Source of the DNA: Diaporthe sp. PMI_573
Taxonomy: Eukaryota > Ascomycota > Sordariomycetes > Diaporthales > Diaporthaceae
DNA: 54,022 nucleotides
NCBI GenBank assembly: GCA_021399435.1
Contig: JAJTUP010000170.1
Coordinates: 1-54,022 of the forward strand
Reading direction: 5' to 3'
Part shown: piece after piece, positions 1 through 10,247 of the stretch
How the letters are laid out: each line of letters opens with the position of its first letter
How positions within the stretch are numbered: the stretch's first letter is position 1
The notes under the pieces: generated by a model
Told to the model about the DNA's origin: nothing
The model's input: only the letters and a program-made list of their open reading frames with translations
Database searches by the model: none
Made by a program: the position numbers and the translations under genes

Positions 1-1708
1 CCGTACTCTGTTTGGTGCTTTTTGTCACTTTGATTCTTGCAACGAAACCGAAATGGGTGTTGAGTGCAATCAGCTTCTCCTCAACCAATGTCAAGTCTCT
101 GAGAGCATCCGGGTACATGTGCTCGCAACCAAGTGCTTGATGCAAGTTCCCGCCCCGCGCCATATTGCATTCGCGGATCTTCGTTGCACAGTTTTCGCAG
201 CTCGGTATAGCCTTGCCAACAGGGAAGCAATCAGGACATGAATACGTGCGGCAACTATTCATCGCTGCGCTATTCGTCCACTCTTCCCAGCTAAGCTCTT
301 TCATCTCCATGGTGCTGATCTTCTGATAGCATATCATGCATGTGTGTATGGGTAGGGTGTCCATGTTGTGAAATGCTTGATAAAAGTCCATGACTGTGGA
401 TATATTCCTCTCACGGGGGACCGGCTTACGCCAATCCTTTGTGTACGATATTCTCTCCTTCTCTGTAAATTCGTCTTCCAGATGCTCAATGGCCCTCTCT
501 AATGCCTGGGTTTGCTCTTCAAGGTTGCTGTCCTCAACTCGTGTTCGATTTTGCCTTTTGTTTTGTTCTTGTCCGTGTTGATCAGCCTTGCGTTTTGCGC
601 CAACTTCTTGTTGGCCATCTTGAAACCTCAGTCTTGCCATACATCCACATCGATCCACTTTATCCTCTGGGTGAGATCTGCCTGTATTGCTCGTCTCTAC
701 TGCCTCTGTAGGCGTTGGAAATGTTTCTGAGTGTGATTCTTGTTGATTGTTTTGTCCATATTTGTGTTGGTTAGCTCCACGCCTTGGATTGCCATGTTGA
801 TCCACATCTGAAATGCTTAGAATGCTCATACATTGCTGCATGCCAAGTGCACTGTGCAGGTGATATTGGCTCGCGTTGGTTATCTCTGCAACTTGTGTGG
901 GGTTTGGTGCTATGAGCCGTTGCAGTGGAGCATTAGAGGGCAACTGGGAATTGGCTGGAGATGTCCCCGCGGCAACCAGTGGTCTTTGCTGTTGTGTTTG
1001 TCTCCTTTGCCGCCAGTTTCTTTCCCGGGCATCTTTCCGTCTTGATGAACGAGAAGTTCGCGGTTTGCCTCTTGATCTTGGAGGCGCCTGTATTGGTGTC
1101 GTACTCCTTGGCGGCGGTCGACTCATCCAGCTTTCAGGTCCCTGTATTTGAGTATTGATGGTGTCGACTTGGTATGCACTTGGCTGATGTTCCTGCACCC
1201 GATTTCCTTCTCGAACATCTCTCCGCCTTGGTGCACGAGAACCTCGCGGTCTGCCTCTTTTTCTTGGAGGCACTTGTGTCGGCATCGTGCTCCCTGGTGG
1301 TGGCCGGCTCATCCAGTTTCCTGCCGCCTGTGTTTGCGCATTGGCATTGTCGATTTGATTTACACTTGATTGGTATTGTTGGTGATTGCCTGGTTTGCTT
1401 GGTTGGCCCGTTGATTGTGGTCCCTCTAGTGCCGGGTCTATGGGTACGGGTTCTGGAATATCACCAGGTGTACTCAGTTGGACAGTAGGGAGCGACCTCC
1501 TTAATGCCGGGCCCACAGGCTGGACACCCGGAATACGACCGGGTGTGCCTGGTTGGACAGTAGAATGTGATTCTCTTGGTGTTGCGTTTGTATTCGAGTT
1601 TCCCGCACCAAAGATATCATTGTACGTCTTCAGCCCGAGACTGCTGAGTATGCTGCCAGGCGTTCGACCACGTAACCTTTCAAGTAGAGCAGATAATGAC
1701 GAATCCAT
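1..1708 (-). CDS. Helitron replicase, N-terminal part (runs off left edge)
   Basis: The minus strand is open from an ATG at 1708-1706 to the window edge (569 codons, no stop). Helitron RepHel proteins mobilise rolling-circle transposons. Residues ~500-550 carry cysteine pairs (CMICY, CPDCF, CENC) followed by LGCEHMYPDAL and LTLVEEKLIAL. The same arrangement occurs in the complete Helitron at 7814-14066 (LGCTHRYPEAL, LTPLEERLIGL), so this is the DUF6570-like N-terminal region. Residues ~40-90 hold a two-unit TVQ..TPG.IP repeat. Residues ~125-240 hold a two-unit repeat of about 60 aa, each with WMSRPPP and an AT-hook-like basic core (RGRPRGSR, then RGKPRTSR). A Gln/Arg-rich linker follows. The Rep and helicase domains would lie to the left of the window. 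It is a different family from the second Helitron, in the same orientation. Whether the whole gene is intact cannot be seen. Confidence 0.85.
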   Translation of the reverse strand, partial: MDSSLSALLERLRGRTPGSILSSLGLKTYNDIFGAGNSNTNATPRESHSTVQPGTPGRIPGVQPVGPALRRSLPTVQLSTPGDIPEPVPIDPALEGPQSTGQPSKPGNHQQYQSSVNQIDNANAQTQAAGNWMSRPPPGSTMPTQVPPRKRGRPRGSRAPRRRDVREGNRVQEHQPSAYQVDTINTQIQGPESWMSRPPPRSTTPIQAPPRSRGKPRTSRSSRRKDARERNWRQRRQTQQQRPLVAAGTSPANSQLPSNAPLQRLIAPNPTQVAEITNASQYHLHSALGMQQCMSILSISDVDQHGNPRRGANQHKYGQNNQQESHSETFPTPTEAVETSNTGRSHPEDKVDRCGCMARLRFQDGQQEVGAKRKADQHGQEQNKRQNRTRVEDSNLEEQTQALERAIEHLEDEFTEKERISYTKDWRKPVPRERNISTVMDFYQAFHNMDTLPIHTCMICYQKISTMEMKELSWEEWTNSAAMNSCRTYSCPDCFPVGKAIPSCENCATKIRECNMARGGNLHQALGCEHMYPDALRDLTLVEEKLIALNTHFGFVARIKVTKSTKQST

Positions 1709-2030
1709 TACAAGACAGTGTATGTACGAATATTCTTAGGGTGTGTAATCATGTGTATTAAGCCAAATAGTATTATAAATATGAACGATAAAGGTAATCG
1801 GTACATTCTGGGGCAGATTTCGATTCTCCCACACCAAACCCGGCCAACCAGTCCTACTCTGCTCTTGATCCGATTCTATCCCGATACTCCCACGTCATCT
1901 TTATCTCTATTATACCCATCAAATTATATGATAATATGGTCTATCGTCATTGTCTTGACCCACTTACCAATAAATGATAGGTCTATCCCACCATGGTCTT
2001 CTTTACTCTTCCAATTTCATCCCAATATCA
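1709..2030. other. Leader region of the left Helitron
   Basis: AT-rich sequence between the Helitron ATG and the tandem array. Degenerate pieces of the array motif may occur near 1850-1920. I see no coding homology, and a plus-strand reading frame through here and the array looks fortuitous. Confidence 0.4.
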
Positions 2031-2545
2031 GACTTGATTATTCATCCCATCATCTACGCGGAGCATCATCACACCGGTATACCAATAGAGGATCATATTC
2101 CTCCACCCTCTTACTTTCGTGGTACTTAACTTCGGGCTTGATTATTCATCCCATCATCTACTTGGAGCATCGTCACACCGGTATACATCATACTCCTCCA
2201 CCCTCTTGTTCTTTAATGGGTAACAATACCGGACTTGATTATTCATCGAATCGTCTACTCGGAGCATCATCGCACCGGTATACCAATAGAGCATCATACT
2301 CATCCACCCTCTTATCTTCATGATACTCAACGTCGGGCTTGATTATTCATCCCACCATCTACTCGGGGCATCGTCACACCGATATACTAATAGAGCATCA
2401 TACTCCTCTACCCACTTATTCCTTATAACATTAATAATATCGGGCTTGATTATTCATCCCATTATCTAGTCGGAATGCCATTACACCGGTAGACCAATAC
2501 GGCATCATACTCCTCCACCCTCTTATTCATATGGCCGCTGCAGTA
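2031..2545. repeat. Tandem array, five units of about 104 bp
   Basis: Units begin at about 2031, 2135, 2232, 2336 and 2443, each with G(A/G)CTTGATTATTCATC. They continue with (A/T)TCTA, then GGAGCATC, CACCGGTATACCAATAGAG, CATCATACTCCTCCACCCTCTTA, and a variable AT-rich tail. Spacing is 97-107 bp and the units are diverged. The array lies directly upstream of the Helitron start codon on the minus strand, so it is probably part of that element's 5' region; its function is unknown. Confidence 0.85.
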
Positions 2546-3218
2546 TTGATATACCAATAGATCAAAATATCCCTTCACCCTCTTTGGTTGTAATGGTAAC
2601 ATCGATGGGCACTTATGTGATTGATATAATACACACCACGTTATTTCATCTACCTATCATATACTGCCCAGCTCTCATACTTGTTGTAACGGCCTGTAAT
2701 GTCCAGCATGGAAGCTGTTGTATTGGCACTACGTACGAAGATTCTAAGCTTGAGGAGGGGAGAAGAAAGAAAAGAAACTCGCGATGTGCGACGCGTTGGA
2801 GAAGTTTAATACCCGTGGTCCGTGCCTGTCGCAGGGGCCAGCCCCCCCCTGCCAGCACCTTGTGGTGGTGTCAGCCCGTCTAGTGGTGACAACCGCCACA
2901 CTTGTTTTTTTTTCTTTTTTTCATGTATTAATATCTTAGTCAATTCTTTGTAATCGTGGAAGAAGCACTTCTATTCAACAGCTACGTTGATTGATCAATT
3001 CCGCTGTGCAAGTATCCACTTGGCAGGGATCAAGGTTCTTACCTCAAGATGCTTTACTGCGATCGGCGACATGTGCTGACGTTTTTGGCCAATCCTTTGC
3101 ACTCATGGATCAATTCAATTGTGCGAGTATCCACATCGGCAGGGACAGTAGCTCTTGGTTGAAAATGTGGGATGGAGATCGGCGATCCCACATCCTCTCT
3201 GCGCAACAAAATACAGTA
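2546..3218. other. Intergenic / element flank, no gene seen
   Basis: Contains a C-rich patch (2826-2850) and a possible imperfect stem (GTGGTGGTGTC near 2865 against GACAACCGCCAC near 2890) that could belong to a Helitron terminus. I could not fix a terminus. No coding similarity recognised. Confidence 0.35.
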
Positions 3219-3254
3219 CCGTATATACTCGACAAATTCACGATACCCCCGGTC
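3219..3254 (+). repeat. Left terminal inverted repeat of the pogo element
   Basis: 36 nt, the exact reverse complement of 5276-5311, immediately preceded by TA. Confidence 0.95.
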
Positions 3255-3398
3255 GCCTAATTAGGCCTAATCTTACCTAGGCTGAAGCTATAGCCACCTT
3301 ACTAATCTACGCTAGGTTTAGCCCCCCAGAGATGCCCATCACGTCTCTAACGCGTCGATCTTGAAGTTATTTGTTTACTGCTGGTCTCATGGGTCACA

Positions 3399-5215
3399 AT
3401 GCCTCCCCTAGGCCCAATCTCAACCAACATCCTACAAAAAAAGCCAGGGCCAAAGCCCAAGCCCCTTCATGAGCGAAAAGCTCCTTCATTTAAGCCAGTT
3501 ACACGGGTAGAACGGTCATACAAGCAGAAAAAAACGTGTTGAAGTTCTTCTATTTCTTTTGAACCACCGTATCCCAGGAACTACTGGAGGTAGAGGTGGC
3601 CATTATCGACAAGACCTCCCACCTTCCCAAGATGGCTTCCGTCCTCCTACACTATTTGAAGCCTCCCAGTTCTTCAAGATCCCTGAAGCAACTATAAGGA
3701 CTTGGTGGAAAAAGCGGGATCAGCTTGTACGCAAAGAGGATCAACGAAGGTATCACCCTAGATGGCCAGAGTTGGAAGACAAGCTTTACACCTGTTTTCT
3801 TACACGGCGAACAGAAAATAGAATTGTTTCTGTCAGATTATCACCCTTTTAGGTATGTGGGACGTGTAATTATGGTCCAATTGATGGGGTGGTCACTGTG
3901 TGTATTGTGATGATGTCTTGTCTTGGTTCCTTGGTGGGACCCCACCCGTAAGGGGGCTGGTTTTGTCATGATTCAACCATTGATGCCTCAGGCACCTAAC
4001 CCAAAGCACCCGTCACATCTGACAGTTTCTATCGGCTGGTTTCGACGAGAATCAAAAAGGCTATTTAAGGACACCTACCCTGAAAGCATTCACCTCTGGG
4101 TATTCTCTACCGGCTGGTTTAGAGGCTTTCTACATCGACATAGGATTTCACATAGAAGGGTTACTAAGAAGGCTACCAAGCTTCCTGCAGAGTACCTTGA
4201 AGTTGTGAATAACTTCGTCAAGTTCATTAGACGTATATCTCAACCAAGAGATTCTCTCTCAGTACCAGTATCAGCACCAGCACCAGCACCAGCACCAGTT
4301 GTCAACAACTCACCTCCTCGGCGGTTCTCCAAATCAGCAATCCTAAATCTAGACGAAACTCCTATTCCATTTGAGTATAATTCTGGATGTACATATACTT
4401 CTACAGGCTCAAAGTCAGTACAGACAAAAACAGAACGGAGTGGATGGGATAAACGACAAGCTACTCTTATTCTCTACATCTCTGCAGATGGCATACAGAG
4501 ATTCAAGCCGAAGATTATATTCCATGGTACTTCAGGACCTACAGGAAGGATATACAATCAGGAATCCTCATCCTACAGTCCTGATGTTACTGTGGAATTC
4601 AATCCTACAGCTTACAATAATGAGGAATTATTCAGTAAATGGATTACTGAAGAACTAGACGCAGTAGCTAAGGATATGAAGGATTTCCTATTGGTTATGG
4701 ATGTTGCTAGATTCTATGTAACTGACACTATCAAGCAACAGTTGAAGGATCTAGGGGTTACTATTGCATTGATACCAGCTGGCTGTACTAGTCTCCTTCA
4801 GCCATTGGATACTGCAGTCAACCATCTCTTCAAGCTTTGGCTTCAGGAATTTACTGACGAATATATGACAGAGAAAGAGAAGGAAAGCCCTGGACATATA
4901 TGGACAGTCTCTGACATGCGTATAATGACTACCTGGGTAGTAGCCAGGGCAGTAAAACGTCTGGAAGAAAGGCCAGAGTTGGTTCAGAATGCCTTCATTC
5001 ACACTGGAATTTCTATTCGTCCTGATGGAAGTCAGGTTAACATGGTCCGTATCAAGGATATAGAGCCTTCTCAAATCAACTGGGAAGGCTGGGAAACGGC
5101 TAAGGAACCTACCTTGAAGATGGAGTATGAGGAAGTGTCTGTAACACCTCTGGAAGAGATGGACCTCTTTGTGAAGGAAGAGGAGGTTCAAGACTGTATT
5201 ACTGTAGCTTGTTAG
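3399..5215 (+). pseudogene. pogo/Tigger-like DDE transposase, broken
   Basis: Reading starts at ATG 3399. A seven-A run (3528-3534) shifts the frame by +1, after which RVEVLLFLLNHRIP and a helix-turn-helix (ASQFFKIPEATIRTWW) follow. A 194-bp insertion (3831-4024) then interrupts the gene and brings in a TAG at 3850. Beyond it come the CENP-B-type second DNA-binding region (GWFRRESKRLF) and the DDE_1 domain. The presumed catalytic Asp residues are in NLDETP, LLVMDVARF and LLQPLDTAVN, with 35 residues between the last two. Subtracting 1 nt for the A-run and 199 nt for the insertion plus its 5-nt duplication leaves 1,617 nt, exactly 539 codons. That length fits the family and supports these being the only two lesions. 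A CCAGCA microsatellite near 4270-4300 encodes an (AP)n linker. Confidence 0.9.
3831..4024. mobile_element. Solo-LTR-like insertion inside the pogo transposase
   Basis: A 194-bp segment that begins TGTCAGAT and ends ATCTGACA, an 8-bp perfect terminal inverted repeat with the TG...CA ends of LTRs. It is flanked by the 5-bp direct repeat GTTTC (3826-3830 and 4025-4029). Removing it with one GTTTC joins ENRIVS to IGWFRRES in frame, as expected for the transposase family. No coding capacity is seen. A fungal intron is the alternative, but the in-frame TAG, the lack of a usable donor and the target duplication argue for a solo LTR. Its first 20 nt recur exactly at 53845-53864. Confidence 0.75.
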
Positions 5216-5275
5216 TGTATCCAAAACCCTGGCCATGGTGGCTTCAAACTAGACCAAAATAGGACTAGTCTTAGT

Positions 5276-5311
5276 GACCGGGGGTATCGTGAATTTGTCG
5301 AGTATATACGG
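5276..5311 (-). repeat. Right terminal inverted repeat of the pogo element
   Basis: 36 nt, the exact reverse complement of 3219-3254, immediately followed by TA. Confidence 0.95.
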
Positions 5312-5519
5312 TATCTTTACCAAGCGTTATCAATCTTCGCATTGTATATACTATATCATTTAATCGATCATAAATATCAGATGTGTTTCTTCTTTGTTTT
5401 GTACATTTGCATGCCAATCTTGCAGGCTTATCTTACTATTGCTCTGTCTCTCACATACAGAGTCGTAATCTTAACTGCTCTCCCATTTTTTATCGAAACA
5501 TTTGCTAGTTCAATATATC

Positions 5520-7031
5520 ATGTCTTCATCAACTTCTACCTCAACTTCCACTCTTAGCGGCCATCCCCCTCCGCGCATGCCTCATGACTCTCCGAAAAAC
5601 CTTGGTAGTGATATGACCATGTTCTTTTTTGGTCAGCTGGATACCCCAACGCGGTTTCCTACATCAGATGAACAACATATAAAGAGCCTTAATGTTGAAG
5701 CTCTTGGCAGGGTTTTTCTTCCACCCCCTCCCTATATGACACTGCCTGAATATTCTGTGCTGCGCCCTGAAGGGTCCCGATCCCCTGATCCACTGCCGAT
5801 CTACTTTAGTCTCAACCTCTCCGTCTATAACCAGCAGATTGTTGAATCGGAGTGGCAGAATCAGTGGTTCCATTTCACTGGCAAAGTACACCCCTACGCA
5901 CTGGAGTGGGTGCTACGGGAGCCTGATGTTTTCAGCGATGAAGATGGTGACGGCGAAGTGTACAAGGTTCCAGTTGTTCTCATACGCGACTTTGGATACC
6001 AAGCGTAAGCAGACTTATCATTTCCCCTTAGCTCGAGTTCGACTATCGCGCTTGCCACTAATGTAACTATCAGCATTGACCCACGAACTCTTTGCAATGG
6101 TGAGGGCTTTCCACTTATCCAACCGGTTGTTTCTTTGACGGGGCAGGTTCTCGGGACAGGTCAAACCCACTTGGTCAAGGACTCTGTCCCGCTGTTGGAT
6201 GATGCGCAGCTGAGATGCTGTGCATTTATCCAGTGCTGTACCTACATCACGCCGGGTCAGCCATCAAAGAGCCCTTTCAAAGGCTTCCACCCCTTTCAAG
6301 TTTTTATTCTCTTTCCTATTCGCGCTTTGCCATTCTCTCTCCTCTGCAAGAAGATGGCAGATAGGAAGGATACACAGTTTGTTCCAGGTGTTCCCTTCAA
6401 CTGCGTCGGCAAGATTGTTGGCCTGCTTGACCATAGTCTTATGGTAGCTGCCCCTACAGTTGATGAGAAGGACTATGTTTTCATTGTCGTTCCCGACTCT
6501 TGGACCTTTCCGGACAAGAGCACGCCACCTGCACCTGCCGCTAACACAGTCCCCCCCTCCAAAACCGAACCTGGCCCATCCCAAGCTGGCGGCTTCGCAG
6601 CAGCGAGGTCTATGTTCAAGTCTCCCTCCAAGAAATCTTCACAGGTGCAACAGTCACGGTCACAATCATCACAATCGCCGCAGGGAGGTCCATCCCAACA
6701 ACCCGTTACTCCATCTCAGAACAAAAGGCCCGCAATCTCCGCATCTCCATTGTCTCAGTCAAGTTCGAACAACCCGGTCCCCAAGAGACTCAGGGGGTCT
6801 ACTGTAACTACCGCAACATCTCCAATCATTGCAGGGTCGCCGGTCTCCCCTTTAACATCCGTAGACTCTGATGAAAATGATAACCATGAAGAAGGTGAAG
6901 CGAAGGAAAACGAGGACTCTCGATCACCTAACATATCTGCCACACTCCGATCCTCCGTTCGTCCTAATATGAGGTCATCAACTACCGAACCAGGTGGCAG
7001 GAACAAGAGGCATCCGACAAAGACACTTTAA
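5520..7031 (+). CDS. Hypothetical protein, two exons, Ser-rich C-terminus
   Basis: join(5520..6004,6074..7031), 480 aa. The 69-nt intron has donor GTAAGC, branch CACTAAT and acceptor CTATCAG, and joins in frame (GYQ-A-IDPRTLC). I do not recognise the family. The N-terminal half (to ~residue 330) looks globular and beta-rich, for example SLTGQVLGTG and FNCVGKIVGLLD followed by DYVFIVVPDSWTF. That could be OB-fold-like, but this is only a guess. The C-terminal ~150 residues are Ser/Gln/Pro-rich with a basic KRLRG patch (possible nuclear signal) and an acidic stretch. The gene lies just right of the pogo element and converges on the Helitron helicase gene ending at 7814, so Helitron cargo is possible. 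The reading frame is undamaged, unlike its neighbours. An upstream in-frame codon is not needed, since ATG 5520 precedes the (ST)n tract. Confidence 0.65.
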
Positions 7032-7813
7032 CTAGCAGAGTATAGTGATAGTGTGTGGTATTTTGGGCTGTTGTATTGGGTTTGGAAAACTTATAGATTG
7101 ATATATGGGAGAAATAAGCGTGCGGTTTCAACACCAGTGCGAGTGATAAAAGTCCAATGGTCTCAACACCAGGACATCTTGGCATGGCCGCTTCTTATAC
7201 TCAAATTGACAATTTTCCCTCTTTGGTATTGCGAATGATTGATCTCTGCTAGTCTCAGTCCCCTGATCCCTGTCTCAATTATTGACCCTCACCCTATTGG
7301 CTAGGTCTCTTAGGTTCGCATTAAGCTCTTCAAATCGTGCCACTCAAAATGGTGCCTTCTCCTCAAAGCCAGCTGCGTACGTCTTATTGGCTACGCAAAA
7401 TAAAGCTAACACACACACGCGCCCTACTGGCCAAGTCTCTTCATCCACCCACCCAGAGCCGACCACTTAAAACCGCGCCCTCTTCTCAACACGTGCAGCA
7501 ACCCACTAGTAAAACAGCCATACAGGCTCTTGTTGCAAGCTTCGTACCGGAAGGCTACTCAGCGCAAGGGAGCCGCCAACTTGCCCACTACGCCCAGCTT
7601 CCAACTTCCAACTTCCAACTTCCCCCGGCGGACGTGCGCCTTCCCCTGTCTTTCTTATCCCCGCGGCCTTGCCCCTCTTGATCCAGTGGCCAAGCCGCCT
7701 TCTGATTGGTTGCGAATGATTGGCTACGAGTTTTTGATGAACCTGATTGGTCCGTTTAGAGAGGATCCCCTTTACCCTCTGACGCAGCGCCTATGCTAGA
7801 CGCTTCCGTCACA
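7032..7813. other. Convergent intergenic region, probable Helitron 3' flank
   Basis: No gene recognised. Contains a short CCAACTT tandem (about 7598-7622) and several CTAG sites that could be the CTRR end of the Helitron on the minus strand. None is preceded by a convincing hairpin, so the terminus is not called. Confidence 0.4.
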
Positions 7814-10247
7814 CTAGCCCTGCTTCCCGTGCCTGGCCTCAAACCGCTCAACCGTCTGCTTTGCTAGCTCTTTCAGTCGGTTGACCCCTTCGACGAGCTC
7901 CGGATGCATCCGTGCCTGCTCGAAGTGCTCTTTCTTGATCGGCTGTATGAGCCGTATGTCCGCGAACCGTTTGCACCGCGATAGCTGCACGTACAGGCTG
8001 AGCACGTCGCACTTGTCCGTGCCCTGGCCGCCCTGCGTCTCTTTCCTCCCGTACAGCCCGAGAAGGGCCTTCTCTAGGGTCCTCCCCTGCGCCTTATAGT
8101 CAGTGAGCGCAAATCCCGGCGCGCACGGCAGTCCCGTGCGCGTCAACCCCATCTTAAAGTCTGGCCTGGCTGCAAGTCGGGGGCAGATGTGCCTGCCGTG
8201 CTTTTCTTTATGCAGCTGCACAGTCTCTGCCCCTAGCATGAGGGTGCCCGGCGGTATGTGCGGGAACGCCAGTCCCTCGGTGTCCTGCGATCTGAGGAGG
8301 ATGCCGCTTGGCGGCCCGAGGAAGATGGACAACCGGTCGTTGATTACTCGTTCTTCTACCTCTTCGTTTGGGACGACGCCGGCGGCGGTAAACTCAGCCC
8401 CGTTGACCACCTTAAGCCCCAGGTACTTGTTCTGGTTGACTATGACTGGCATGCCCTCGACGTAGGGGAGGATGCCCGGGATTGGGAGCTGCGCGTCGTC
8501 CCCGACCAGCAGGGCGGCTTCCATCTCTTCCTCGGTGGGCAGACGAGTCTTCCACTGGTGATCGGACAAGAACAGGGACACCTTCCTGTCGTGTTCCTCA
8601 CCGAATGCCAGTGCTGCGCAGAGCGTGAGGTCCCACCTGTGTCGGTTGAGCGGGATGATCGCGCGCCTGCCGCCGGTGAAATCAAGCTTCTTGTCACGGT
8701 TGTATCGCGAGTTTAGCTTGTCGAGATCGGCAGCGGTCTGTTGGCCTTTCCGGATGCGGTCCAGCAGTCCGATCAGTTCTTCGTCGCCCTCGGCCCTCTT
8801 CTGCTCCTCCAGGATGACGACGCTGGTAAACATTTCCCATGTCTTCTTAGCTTGGAGCTGATGCCATCGGTTCTGCGTTGCACGTTCCGAGAGGTTCCGT
8901 GGTGCCTGGCCGCAGTCGCCGTAATCGAGGTGGCTCAGCAAGCCCTTCTGGAACACTGGCCCGAACTGCAGGAAGTCGCCCGTGAAAACCACCACCGGCA
9001 TTCCACCAAATGGCCTGTCCGGGAAGCCTCGCAGCGCCCGCAGCTTGTGGTCCAGCTCATAGAGCGTCTTGAGGCCCAGCATACTCACTTCGTCCACCAC
9101 GAGGGCGTCACGCCTTCTCCAACGTTGCCGGTGCCTCTCCAGGTTCGCTGGTGGTGGGCTCTCCATGTCGCCTCCGTCCTGGTCATTGAAGGTGAGCCCT
9201 AGCGCGGAGTGGATGGTGTTGCCCCCGATCCCAGCCGCTGCCGTCCCAGACGTAGCTGTGATGACGATGCGCTTCGACGCGCCCTTCGCCGCCAATACTT
9301 CTTTTAGCGTGTCGATGAGCCAGGACTTCCCGGTGCCACCGCTGCCGCCTATGTATTGGAGATGTTGGGTCTGCCGCGGCCCGCCCGTCCTGTGCCCTCC
9401 GTCATCGTCAGTGGTTTTATCCGGCGCTTCCTCGGCTCTATCCATCGCCTCGCAGATCAGACCGAGGGCGATTTTCTGCATGCGGTTCAGCGTTCTATGT
9501 TTGCCTATCATCTCCCCCACCTGGAAGAAACTACTACCCGGTGCGATATCCACCCAGGTATGGGCCTGGGTGGGGCTTGGGTTGAGCGGCGCCGGGACGG
9601 GTGGGAACAAATGATGGTCGTTGCCGTCACCGAAGCCGGCATCGTCGTCGCCGTTCGGGCCCTCACCGTCTTCATCGTCCCCTTCGATGGCTAGCACTCT
9701 TGCTTTGTGAAGCCGCAACTGCGCCGCCCGTACCATGCCAATCTCTGGCTTCGTCAGTGCGCTTACTGCCGATTGGTGTGCGGACCGCGTGTCCGCACCG
9801 CACGGGTCCGGCCCGGGGTCCGAGAAGCTGGCTCTCTCCAGCGCCTGTAGCAGCCTTGCCAGTGCGGGGGAGTCTTTGGCAATACCCTGACCGCCGTGTA
9901 GGATATACACTGCGTCATGGAATGCGTACCTCATGTCTGTGTTCTGCGGTCGCCACGTCGTACCAGGGCCTATACCTTCCTCCGGTGGGTCGTGCTCTTT
10001 CTCCTCGTCGCCTTCGCTGATGCTAGCCCACAAAGCCGCGTCTTTCTTGGCATCTTCAGCGCTTTTGTGCAGAAGCTTAATGTTGTCAACGATCCCTTTC
10101 ACGCGGTCGGGAATGGTTTCCGATAGCTCCTGCCACACGCCTTTAGCTGAGGGGAAATCGTCCGAGGCATAGCGATGGCCATTGAGCTTGTCCCGACGGG
10201 TGAAGCGTTGCCAGGGTACAAACAGTGCTAAGAGGAGCACCGGGGTC
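7814..10247 (-). other. PIF1-type helicase exon of the Helitron (still open)
   Basis: The terminal exon stays open for about 811 codons, with all visible helicase motifs in order: Walker A (GTGKSWLIDTL), TATSGTAA, Walker B (VVDEVSMLG), the GDFLQFGPV motif III-like segment, and YKAQGRTL with QLSRCKRF near the C-terminus. It would provide 5'-3' unwinding during rolling-circle transposition. Because the N-terminal Rep portion is broken, this part could only be expressed on its own from an internal start. Confidence 0.85.

Larger units (their letters stand above)
3219..5311 (+). mobile_element. pogo-type (Tc1/mariner superfamily) DNA transposon
   Basis: A 2,093-bp element bounded by perfect 36-bp terminal inverted repeats (3219-3254 starting CCGTATATACTCGAC, and 5276-5311 ending GTCGAGTATATACGG). 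It is flanked on both sides by TA (3217-3218 and 5312-5313), the target duplication of this superfamily. It encloses one transposase gene on the plus strand. Perfect TIRs suggest a fairly recent insertion, although the transposase is now broken. Confidence 0.95.

Noticed and set aside
1718..2323. 201-aa plus-strand ORF
   Set aside because: It merely reads through the tandem array upstream of the Helitron; composition follows the repeat and there is no similarity.
3725..3910. Second-frame ORF over the pogo gene
   Set aside because: Explained by the solo-LTR insertion crossing a shadow frame of the transposase.
3853..3991. Intron with GTATGT donor and CTCAG acceptor in the pogo gene
   Set aside because: The donor follows an in-frame TAG and the join does not restore the conserved protein; the TG...CA insertion with target duplication explains it better.
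7498..7510. Helitron 3' end at CTAG|T near 7505
   Set aside because: The upstream stem has only about four base pairs; too weak to call.
8258..9694. Plus-strand ORFs of 110-180 aa
   Set aside because: They lie antisense to the Helitron helicase, and their composition mirrors its GC-rich codons.
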